The notes beneath the pieces are model-generated. The model searched no databases, was not told where the DNA came from, and worked only from the letters and a program-made list of their open reading frames with translations. Source: Microbacteriaceae bacterium (GTDB lineage: Bacteria; Actinomycetota; Actinomycetes; Actinomycetales; Microbacteriaceae). From it: a DNA stretch of 7,864 nucleotides. Shown one piece after another: positions 1 through 4,734 of this stretch (position 1 is its first letter; each line of letters begins with the position of its first letter). Location: NCBI GenBank assembly GCA_017744755.1, contig JAGIAU010000093.1:1-7864 (forward strand), read 5' to 3'. A program made the translations under genes and the position numbers.

Positions 1-698
1 GCGCCTACCTGTGGGTCGACATGGCGCACTTCGCCGGCCTCGTCGCCGCGGGCCTGCACCCCTCGCCGGTGCCCTACGCGGACGTCGTCACGAGCACCGT
101 GCACAAGACGATCGGCGGCCCCCGCTCCGGCTTCATCCTCTCCAACGACGAGGCCATCGCGAAGAAGCTCGACTCCGCCGTGTTCCCAGGGCTGCAGGGC
201 GGCCCGCTCATGCACGTCGTCGCGGCGAAGGCGACCGCCTTCAAGCTCGCGACGACCCCCGAGTTCCGGGACCGGCAGGAGCGGACCGTGCGCGGCGCGA
301 AGCTGCTCGCCGAGCGGCTCGTCGCCGCCGACACGCAGGCGGCCGGCATCGACGTCCTCACGGGCGGCACGGACGTGCACCTCGTCCTCGTCGACCTGCG
401 CGCCTCGGAGCTCACCGGTCAGGAGGCCGAGGACCGCCTGCACGAGGCGCGGATCACGGTGAACAAGAACTCGGTCCCCTTCGACCCGCGGCCGCCGATG
501 ACGACGTCGGGCGTCCGCATCGGCACGCCGGCGCTCGCGACGCGCGGCTTCGGGGACGCGGAGTTCACCGAGGTCGCCGACGTCATCGCGCAGTCGCTGC
601 TCGGCGCCGACGCCGCCGGGCTGCGCGAGCGGGTCGCGGCGCTCACCGAGCGCTTCCCCTTGTATCCCGGCCTCACGAGCCCGGGGAGCTGGGCATGA
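1..698 (+). CDS. glyA: Serine hydroxymethyltransferase, C-terminal part (5' end outside window)
   Basis: PLP enzyme that interconverts serine plus THF with glycine plus 5,10-methylene-THF; cytosolic. Only the last 231 codons are present, in the frame beginning at base 3. The fragment opens with the WVDMAHFAGL segment, whose Asp and His contact PLP in this family. The TSTVHKTIGGPRSG block follows, with the Schiff-base lysine at fragment residue 35 (codon 105-107). Further on come GLQGGP, the VNKNSVPFDPR loop, and GVRIGTPALATRGF, whose Arg corresponds to the substrate carboxylate-binding arginine. All family landmarks expected in this half are intact and there is no frameshift. The TGA stop overlaps the folD ATG by 4 bases (ATGA), so the two are probably translationally coupled in a one-carbon operon. 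Identification is secure. Confidence 0.97.
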   Translation, partial: AYLWVDMAHFAGLVAAGLHPSPVPYADVVTSTVHKTIGGPRSGFILSNDEAIAKKLDSAVFPGLQGGPLMHVVAAKATAFKLATTPEFRDRQERTVRGAKLLAERLVAADTQAAGIDVLTGGTDVHLVLVDLRASELTGQEAEDRLHEARITVNKNSVPFDPRPPMTTSGVRIGTPALATRGFGDAEFTEVADVIAQSLLGADAAGLRERVAALTERFPLYPGLTSPGSWA

Positions 699-1579
699 GC
701 GCGCAGGTCCTCGACGGCATCGCGACCGCGACGGCGATCAAGGGGGAGCTGAAGGAGCGTGTGCTGTCGCTGCGCGAGCAGGGCATCCACCCGGGTCTCG
801 GAACGCTCCTCGTCGGGGCCGACCCCGGCTCCGTCTCCTACGTCACCGGCAAGCACCGCGACTGCGCCGAGGTCGGCGTCGAGTCGATCCGCGTCGACCT
901 CCCGGAGACGGCGACGCGCGCGGACGTGCTCGGTGCGATCGAGTTCCTCAACACGAACCCGGCCGTCACCGGCTACATCGTCCAGCTCCCGCTGCCGAAG
1001 GGCCTCGACGAGCACGAGGCGATCGAGGCGATCGACCCGGGCAAGGACGCCGACGGCCTGCACCCCACCAACCTCGGCCGGCTCGTGCTCGGCGTCGACG
1101 GCGAGATCACCTCGCCGCTGCCCTGCACGCCGGCCGGCATCGTCGAGCTGCTGCAGCGCGCCGGCGTCGAGATCGCCGGGAAGCATGTCGCCGTCGTCGG
1201 CCGCGGCCTCACCGTCGGCCGCCCGCTCGGCCTGCTGCTCACCCGCAAGGGCCTCGACGCGACGGTCACGCTCACGCACTCGCGCACGCCGAACCTCGCG
1301 GAGGAGTGCCGCCGCGCCGACATCGTCGTCGCGGCCGTCGGCGTCCCGCATCTCGTGAAGCCCGAGTGGATCAAGCCGGGCGCCGCCGTCCTCGACGTCG
1401 GCGTCACCCGGGTCGGCACGACGGAGTCCGGCAAGGCGAAGCTCTCCGGCGACGTCGACCCGGCCGTCGCCGAGGTCGCCGGCTGGCTCTCCCCGAACCC
1501 CGGCGGCGTCGGGCCCATGACCCGCGCGCTCCTGGTGAAGAATGTCGTGGACGCAGCATCGAGGAAGGCGCACGCATGA
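695..1579 (+). CDS. folD: Bifunctional methylenetetrahydrofolate dehydrogenase / methenyltetrahydrofolate cyclohydrolase
   Basis: Oxidises 5,10-methylene-THF (the GlyA product) with NADP and hydrolyses methenyl-THF to 10-formyl-THF for purine and formyl-Met synthesis. The protein is 294 aa, normal for FolD. The catalytic domain has SYVTGK with Tyr49 and Lys53, VQLPLP with Gln97, and the KDADG block with Asp120. The Rossmann part carries VVGRGLTVGRP (168-177), where the S of the common GRSxxVG form is G; I believe this variant is usual in actinobacteria. The protein closes with PGGVGPMT (269-276). The start is set by the 4-base overlap with glyA and a GGGGAG Shine-Dalgarno sequence at 683-688. 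The 3' end overlaps the next small gene by another ATGA, and an 18-base piece of this 3' end (1527-1544) recurs at 2202-2219. Confidence 0.97.
   Translation: MSAQVLDGIATATAIKGELKERVLSLREQGIHPGLGTLLVGADPGSVSYVTGKHRDCAEVGVESIRVDLPETATRADVLGAIEFLNTNPAVTGYIVQLPLPKGLDEHEAIEAIDPGKDADGLHPTNLGRLVLGVDGEITSPLPCTPAGIVELLQRAGVEIAGKHVAVVGRGLTVGRPLGLLLTRKGLDATVTLTHSRTPNLAEECRRADIVVAAVGVPHLVKPEWIKPGAAVLDVGVTRVGTTESGKAKLSGDVDPAVAEVAGWLSPNPGGVGPMTRALLVKNVVDAASRKAHA
1527..1544 (+). repeat. Direct repeat copy 1, inside folD 3' end
   Basis: The 18 bases CGCTCCTGGTGAAGAATG encode part of the FolD C terminus (ALLVKN) and recur exactly at 2202-2219. Seven bases after this copy, 1551-1564 matches 2224-2237 in 11 of 14 positions. 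A TCGGGCC lies 18 bases before the start of this copy and 19 bases before the other. By my estimate, a chance exact 18-mer in a window of this size and composition is at about the 1% level. Confidence 0.7.
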
Positions 1580-1701
1580 GCAACGACAAGGCGATCAGGC
1601 CGTACCGCATCGGATTCCCGCAGTTCCTCGTCGGCCTCGCGGTCGTCGTCGCGCTCGCCGGCTTCGTCGCCTTCGTCCTCAAGGTCGCCGGCGTCTTCTG
1701 A
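1576..1701 (+). CDS. 41-aa single-pass membrane protein coupled to folD
   Basis: A short gene of 41 codons, starting MSNDKAIRPY, whose ATG overlaps the folD stop (ATGA). A purine-rich GAGGAAGG at 1561-1568 lies 7 bases upstream and serves as a good ribosome-binding site. Residues 1-15 are polar and basic, and residues 16-41 form one hydrophobic helix rich in V, A, L and F, with a lone Lys at 36. Positive charges before the helix predict a cytoplasmic N terminus. I do not recognise a family. The overlap, the ribosome-binding site and the codon use all say it is translated. Its place directly behind glyA-folD suggests co-expression, but a role in folate metabolism cannot be read from the sequence. 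Confidence 0.75.
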   Translation: MSNDKAIRPYRIGFPQFLVGLAVVVALAGFVAFVLKVAGVF

Positions 1702-1748
1702 TGCGCTGACGCGCGCCGGCAGAACGCCCTCTCCACTCCTGCGGCCAG

Positions 1749-2141
1749 ATGGACGTGCTGCTGCAGCTCGGCGACCTGATCGCGGCGCTGATCGGCGCGT
1801 TCCTCCCGCCGCCGGGCAGCAGGCAGGACCGGCGGATGCTCGCAGAGGGACGCGCGCGCGGTGCCCTCCGGCGCCAAGGCGATGCGGCGGACCCTGTGGC
1901 CGGGGTCTGCTCCCTGGCGCCAGGACGGCTCCGCTTCGAGCCGGGCGAGGGCCGGCCGCGGCGGACGGTCACGGAGCTCGAGGTGTCGGCGGTGCGGCGT
2001 GCGAACGTCAGCGTGTTCAAGCAGCCGCGCGTCTCGGGAGCCGATGCGACGCTCGCCCTCACGACGCCGCGGGGCGAGTTCTATCTGACCGTCCCACGTC
2101 GCGTCGCCGACGGCATCGCGGCGCGGCTCACGCCTTCGTGA
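1749..2141 (+). CDS. Hypothetical protein, 130 aa, N-terminal hydrophobic segment plus small C-terminal domain
   Basis: Function unknown. Residues 1-20 form a hydrophobic stretch (MDVLLQLGDLIAALIGAFLP) that could anchor the protein or pack as an amphipathic helix. Residues 23-48 are Arg-rich. From about residue 55 there is a beta-rich stretch with GRLRFEPGEG, VSVFKQPRVSGADATLAL and GEFYLTVPRRVADGIAARL. The strands followed by a final helix are reminiscent of small PH-like modules found in actinobacterial membrane-associated proteins, but that is a weak resemblance. The ATG at 1749 is the only usable start before the in-frame stop at 1707, apart from an internal ATG at 1836; no clear Shine-Dalgarno is seen. 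Codon use fits coding, though with more A/T-ending codons than the neighbours. It lies 47 bases after the 41-aa gene and may share its transcript. Confidence 0.7.
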   Translation: MDVLLQLGDLIAALIGAFLPPPGSRQDRRMLAEGRARGALRRQGDAADPVAGVCSLAPGRLRFEPGEGRPRRTVTELEVSAVRRANVSVFKQPRVSGADATLALTTPRGEFYLTVPRRVADGIAARLTPS

Positions 2142-2201
2142 CAGGGCGCTCGCATCTCGATCGGGGCAGCGAGCAGGGGTCATCGGGCCGGCACGCCTCG
2201 T

Positions 2202-2219
2202 CGCTCCTGGTGAAGAATG
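2202..2219 (+). repeat. Direct repeat copy 2, possible relic of the folD 3' end
   Basis: Exact 18-base copy of 1527-1544, here in non-coding DNA. The codons of the copy read LLVKN in the same relative frame as in folD, with an imperfect continuation (2224-2237 matches 1551-1564 in 11 of 14 positions). Upstream similarity fades apart from a TCGGGCC at 2183-2189. The 138-base region 2142-2279 that holds it contains no gene. Its only other structure is a weak 6-bp inverted repeat (2148-2153 with 2169-2174). Confidence 0.65.
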
Positions 2220-2267
2220 AAATGCGCGGCGTCGAGGAGACCGCCCGTGTGGTCCGTTCGCATGTCT

Positions 2268-2273
2268 AGGAGG
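2268..2273 (+). promoter_or_regulatory. Shine-Dalgarno AGGAGG
   Basis: AGGAGG followed by 6 bases and then ATG at 2280. It is the strongest ribosome-binding site in the window. It fixes the start of the thiamine-binding protein at 2280 and rules out the in-frame ATG at 2217. Confidence 0.9.
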
Positions 2274-2279
2274 AGCATC

Positions 2280-2591
2280 ATGCTGGTGGCGTTCTCGGTC
2301 GCACCGAGCGGCGGCGGCGCGGACGACGACGGATCGGTGCACGAGGCGGTGGCCGCCGCCGTCCGCATCGTCCGCGAGTCCGGCCTGCCGAACCGCACCG
2401 ACGCGATGTTCACCACGATCGAGGGCGAGTGGGACGAGGTCTTCGACGTCGTCCGGCGGGCGACGGAGGCGGTCGGCCGCTTCGGCCCGCGCGTCTCGCT
2501 CGTCCTGAAGGCGGACATCCGGCCCGGCCGCACCGGGCAGCTCGACGCGAAGGTCGAACGCGTCGAGGCGGCGCTGCGCCGAGGCGTCTAG
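2280..2591 (+). CDS. Thiamine-binding family protein (MTH1187/YqgV type)
   Basis: A 103-aa cytosolic protein of the family once called DUF77 and now thiamine-binding. These are small ferredoxin-like proteins that form multimers; known structures bind thiamine or related ligands, but the cell role is not settled. Signature features are the opening beta strand LVAFSVAPSG, the helix from SVHEAVAAAVRIVRESGL (19-36), and the very characteristic MFTTIEGEWDEVFDVV (43-58). A helix ATEAVGRFGP follows, then a strand SLVLKADIRPGR and a C-terminal helix QLDAKVERVEAAL. The length is normal. The start is fixed by AGGAGG at 2268-2273. No TPP riboswitch core is visible in the leader. It is the only gene here with a strong Shine-Dalgarno outside the folate operon, so it is probably transcribed with a real leader. 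Confidence 0.88.
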   Translation: MLVAFSVAPSGGGADDDGSVHEAVAAAVRIVRESGLPNRTDAMFTTIEGEWDEVFDVVRRATEAVGRFGPRVSLVLKADIRPGRTGQLDAKVERVEAALRRGV

Positions 2592-2602
2592 TCCGCGGCG
2601 GA

Positions 2603-2615
2603 CGCGAGTCTCGCG
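2603..2615. terminator. Possible short GC hairpin after the thiamine-binding gene
   Basis: CGCGA, loop GTC, TCGCG, 11 bases after the stop codon, followed at once by the palindrome GGCCCGGGCC (2615-2624). There is no T-run. GC-rich DNA forms such stems easily, so termination here is only possible. Confidence 0.3.
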
Positions 2616-2664
2616 GCCCGGGCCTCCCGGCTCCGCGGCCCATGCCGCGTCGCGGGCTCGCCGG

Positions 2665-2670
2665 TACGCT
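2665..2670 (+). promoter_or_regulatory. -10-like hexamer TACGCT for the ferritin-VIT gene (leaderless)
   Basis: TACGCT fits the TANNNT actinobacterial -10 pattern and ends 9 bases before the ATG at 2680. No Shine-Dalgarno is present, so the transcript probably begins at or within 3 bases of the start codon. No good -35 is seen. The same GGTACGCT octamer precedes the 183-aa gene at 4070-4077. Confidence 0.5.
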
Positions 2671-2679
2671 GGACGGGCC

Positions 2680-3828
2680 ATGACCAGCCCGCCCGCGACC
2701 AGCCCCGCCGCGCGCGCCGACGTCCTGAGGTGGCGTCGGCACCTCGCCGCCGAGCGGGCGGAGGCGCGGGTGTACCGCGACCTCGCCTCGCGTCGTCACG
2801 GCGAGGAGCAGGCGATCCTGCTCGCGCTCGCGGACGCGGAGGACCGGCACGCCGCCCACTGGATCGACCTCCTCGGCCCCGCGGCGCAGCCCGAGCCGCG
2901 CGCGAGCCTCGGGACCCGGGTCCTCGGCTTCTTCGCGAGACGCTTCGGGAGCGTGTTCGTCCTCGCCCTCATGCAGCGGGCGGAAGTGCGATCCCCGTAT
3001 GAGACCGATGCGGACGCGACCGAGGCGATGGCGGCCGACGAGCGCATCCACGGCGAGGTCGTCCGAGCGCTCGCGACGGCGAAGCGGATGAAGCTCGCGG
3101 GCGGGTTCCGTGCCGCCGTGTTCGGCATGAACGACGGTCTCGTGTCGAACCTCGCGCTCGTCCTCGGCGTCGGCGCCGCCGGCATGCCGCCGCAGGCGCT
3201 GCTGCTCACGGGCGTCGCGGGCCTGCTCGCCGGCGCGCTCAGCATGGGGGCCGGCGAGTACGTCTCGGTCAGCTCGCAGCAGGAGCTCATCCGCGCCTCC
3301 GACCCCGACCCCTCCGCTGAGCAGCGCATCCCGGCCCTCGACCTCGACGCCAACGAGCTCGCCCTCGTCTACCGCGCCCGGGGCATGGACGAGGCCGCCG
3401 CCCGCGAGAAGGCCGACCGCGTGCTCGCGCGCACCCGCTGGCGGCAGGAGGGCGGCAGAACGACCTCGGAGGGCCACACGCTCGCGCCCGCGCTCGGCAC
3501 CGAGACGGCGAGCATCCCCGTCGTCGTCGCGCCCGAGTACGACGCCGTCGGCAGCCCGTGGAGCGCCGCCATCTCGAGCTTCTTCTCCTTCGCCGCCGGG
3601 GCGGTGATCCCCGTCCTGCCCTACGCGTTCGGCGCCGCCGGGTGGCTCGCCGTCGGCCTCGCCTCCGGGCTCGTCGGCGTCGCGCTGCTCGCGACCGGCG
3701 CCATCACGGGCCTGCTGTCCGGCACCTCGCCGCTGCTGCGGGCGCTGCGGCAGCTCGCGATCGGCCTCGGTGCGGCGGCGGCGACGTATCTGCTCGGACT
3801 CGCGTTCGGCGCCGTGCTCGGCGGCTGA
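2680..3828 (+). CDS. Ferritin-like / VIT1-CCC1 fusion membrane protein (MbfA-type, iron handling)
   Basis: A 382-aa protein in two parts. Residues about 14-135 form a ferritin/rubrerythrin-like four-helix unit with di-iron ligand candidates Glu25, the ExxH pairs Glu54/His57 and Glu121/His124, and Glu102. Residues about 140-382 are a VIT1/CCC1 transporter. Its first membrane helix holds VFGMNDGLVSNLALVLGV (147-164), and the second holds GALSMGAGEYVSVSSQ (185-200). A charged cytoplasmic loop (about 200-285) matches the metal-binding region of the family. Three further helices lie at about 294-316, 319-343 and 357-380. In the characterised MbfA proteins of alphaproteobacteria, this architecture exports iron and protects against iron and peroxide stress. 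A matching role here is inferred from the family; direction of transport and metal are not shown by the sequence. No IdeR/DtxR-like operator is evident upstream. Confidence 0.9.
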   Translation: MTSPPATSPAARADVLRWRRHLAAERAEARVYRDLASRRHGEEQAILLALADAEDRHAAHWIDLLGPAAQPEPRASLGTRVLGFFARRFGSVFVLALMQRAEVRSPYETDADATEAMAADERIHGEVVRALATAKRMKLAGGFRAAVFGMNDGLVSNLALVLGVGAAGMPPQALLLTGVAGLLAGALSMGAGEYVSVSSQQELIRASDPDPSAEQRIPALDLDANELALVYRARGMDEAAAREKADRVLARTRWRQEGGRTTSEGHTLAPALGTETASIPVVVAPEYDAVGSPWSAAISSFFSFAAGAVIPVLPYAFGAAGWLAVGLASGLVGVALLATGAITGLLSGTSPLLRALRQLAIGLGAAAATYLLGLAFGAVLGG

Positions 3829-3831
3829 ACG

Positions 3832-3851
3832 GCCGGCGGCCCTGCGCCGGC
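3832..3851 (+). terminator. GC hairpin after the ferritin-VIT gene
   Basis: Perfect 7-bp stem GCCGGCG / CGCCGGC with the 6-base loop GCCCTG, starting 3 bases after the TGA stop. The position suits a terminator, but there is no following T-run, as is common in actinobacteria. Confidence 0.5.
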
Positions 3852-3875
3852 GCCCGTCCGCCCCGTCCGCCTGCG

Positions 3876-3954
3876 CCGCCCCGCGCCGAATGGTCGCAAA
3901 CGGTCGCTTCATGGGTCGGGTATGGACCGATTGCGACCATTCGGCGCGGAGCGG
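3876..3954. repeat. Intergenic palindrome, element A
   Basis: A long inverted repeat. The 19 bases 3881-3899 (CCGCGCCGAATGGTCGCAA) are the exact reverse complement of 3931-3949. After one mismatch, five more pairs follow inward (3901-3905 with 3925-3929), leaving a 19-base loop (3906-3924). After one outer mismatch, four more pairs follow outward (3876-3879 with 3951-3954). Its core, TGGNCGCAA followed by a short GG-containing stretch, recurs in element B at 4659-4727. This is probably a REP-like element or a strong transcript-end structure; no protein gene overlaps it. Confidence 0.85.
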
Positions 3955-3997
3955 GCGGGGCGCGACAGCGGGAGCGGGCGCGGGGCAGCGGCGCTCG

Positions 3998-4048
3998 CGA
4001 GTGCGTTCTGCAGGGTCCGCGAGCCGCGCACCGGCCAGAACGCGCTCG
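3998..4048. repeat. Second imperfect dyad upstream of the 183-aa gene
   Basis: The 13 bases 3998-4010 (CGAGTGCGTTCTG) pair with 4036-4048 (CAGAACGCGCTCG) with one mismatch, which would be a wobble pair in RNA. The loop is 25 bases and itself has a small CGCG-AGC-CGCG stem at 4018-4028. The dyad ends 23 bases before the -10-like TACGCT. It is unrelated in sequence to element A and could be an operator or a terminator-like structure. Confidence 0.55.
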
Positions 4049-4071
4049 GGAGCTCGAAAGCACGCGCTCGG

Positions 4072-4077
4072 TACGCT
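4072..4077 (+). promoter_or_regulatory. -10-like hexamer TACGCT for the 183-aa gene (leaderless)
   Basis: TACGCT ends 7 bases before the ATG at 4085, the spacing expected if transcription starts on the start codon. There is no Shine-Dalgarno. The preceding GG makes the octamer GGTACGCT identical to that before the ferritin-VIT gene. Confidence 0.55.
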
Positions 4078-4084
4078 CATAGGC

Positions 4085-4636
4085 ATGATGCGGTCCGCGA
4101 AGCGTCGCGCCGAGCAGGCGATCGACGAGGGCATGCTCCTCGCGGAGGGCGCCGCGCGGCTCGAGGTCCGCAACCGCATCGAGGTCGAGACGATCGGCCG
4201 CGGTCGCGCGTACGACCCGGAGGAGTTCCGCGGGGACGCCGTCGCCGTGCTCGGACAGCTCGCCGAGGAGCAGGACCGCGTCGCCGAGCGGCTCCGCGTG
4301 GAGCACCGGCTCGCCGGCGGGCGCGAGGGCACCGCCTACAGCGAGCACGACTACCGCCGGGGCGACCGGCGGAACCTGAAGGCCAGGGCGAAGGTCGCCG
4401 AGCTCATGGCCGCCGAGCTGCGCGCGTACGCCGCCGACGACGAGCGCGTCGGCGGCCTCGTGGAGCGTGCCCGCCAGGAGGCATGGCGCGACGTCGCCGG
4501 CCAGATCCGCAAGCGGATGCGGATCTACGCCGCGCCGCCCGAGTACGACGAGGACCCGGACCGCGGTGACCGCTTGACGGACCTCGCCGCGCATCTCGCG
4601 GCGGAGCTCGACGCCCGCGGGCTGCCGGAGTACTGA
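4085..4636 (+). CDS. Hypothetical charged helical protein, 183 aa
   Basis: Not recognised. The protein begins MMRSAKRRAEQAIDEGMLLA and is hydrophilic throughout, rich in R, E, A and D, with no signal peptide or membrane segment. Predicted long helices lie at about 6-35, 46-76 (EEFRGDAVAVLGQLAEEQDR and onward), 95-120 and 120-147. They have spaced hydrophobic residues that could form coiled coils. A polar linker with APPEYDEDPDRGD (149-161) precedes a last helix ending LPEY. Codon use is strongly coding. Two ATG codons (4085, 4088) are adjacent; the first lies 7 bases after a -10-like TACGCT. The gene stands alone between two related palindromes (3876-3954 and 4659-4727) and is convergent with the next gene. 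Confidence 0.75.
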   Translation: MMRSAKRRAEQAIDEGMLLAEGAARLEVRNRIEVETIGRGRAYDPEEFRGDAVAVLGQLAEEQDRVAERLRVEHRLAGGREGTAYSEHDYRRGDRRNLKARAKVAELMAAELRAYAADDERVGGLVERARQEAWRDVAGQIRKRMRIYAAPPEYDEDPDRGDRLTDLAAHLAAELDARGLPEY

Positions 4637-4658
4637 GCGCCGGCCAGGCCCGGACCCT

Positions 4659-4727
4659 CCGTCCCGAGTGGACGCAAACGGCTGCTCCGCCTGCCTCAGG
4701 ACGACCATTTGCGTCCACTGGGCGCGG
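4659..4727. repeat. Intergenic palindrome, element B, between convergent genes
   Basis: The 12 bases 4667-4678 (AGTGGACGCAAA) are the exact reverse complement of 4708-4719. Extending outward, 17 of 20 positions match (4659-4678 with 4708-4727). The loop is 29 bases. The right arm read on the other strand aligns closely with the element A arms (CCGCGCC, then TGG, CGCAA and GGTCG in order). It fills the 98-base gap between the stop codons of two convergent genes and may act as a bidirectional terminator as well as a member of a repeat family. Confidence 0.8.
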
Positions 4728-4734
4728 ACGAGCG

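Noticed and set aside
2148..2174. Inverted repeat GCTCGC / GCGAGC as a terminator of the 130-aa gene
   Set aside because: The stem is only 6 bp with a 15-base loop, which is common by chance at this GC content.
2217..2279. Upstream in-frame ATG at 2217 as the start of the thiamine-binding protein
   Set aside because: It has no ribosome-binding site, would add a non-homologous basic peptide, and AGGAGG at 2268 points to the ATG at 2280.
2142..2279. TPP riboswitch before the thiamine-binding protein gene
   Set aside because: I looked for the CUGAGA and ACCUGAUCUGGAUAAUGCCAGCG-type blocks and found neither; the region also seems too plain to hold the full fold.
2410..4332. Very long open frames antisense to clear genes, for example 2410-4332 (-), 3704-5578 (-) and 5203-7572 (+)
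   Set aside because: They encode Arg/Ala/Gly-rich low-complexity protein, cross several real genes and their gaps, and are the expected by-product of high GC with few stop codons.
3876..4727. Palindromes A and B as the start of a CRISPR array or as transposon ends
   Set aside because: There are only two copies, with no regular spacers, no transposase or cas gene nearby, and no target-site duplication that I can see.
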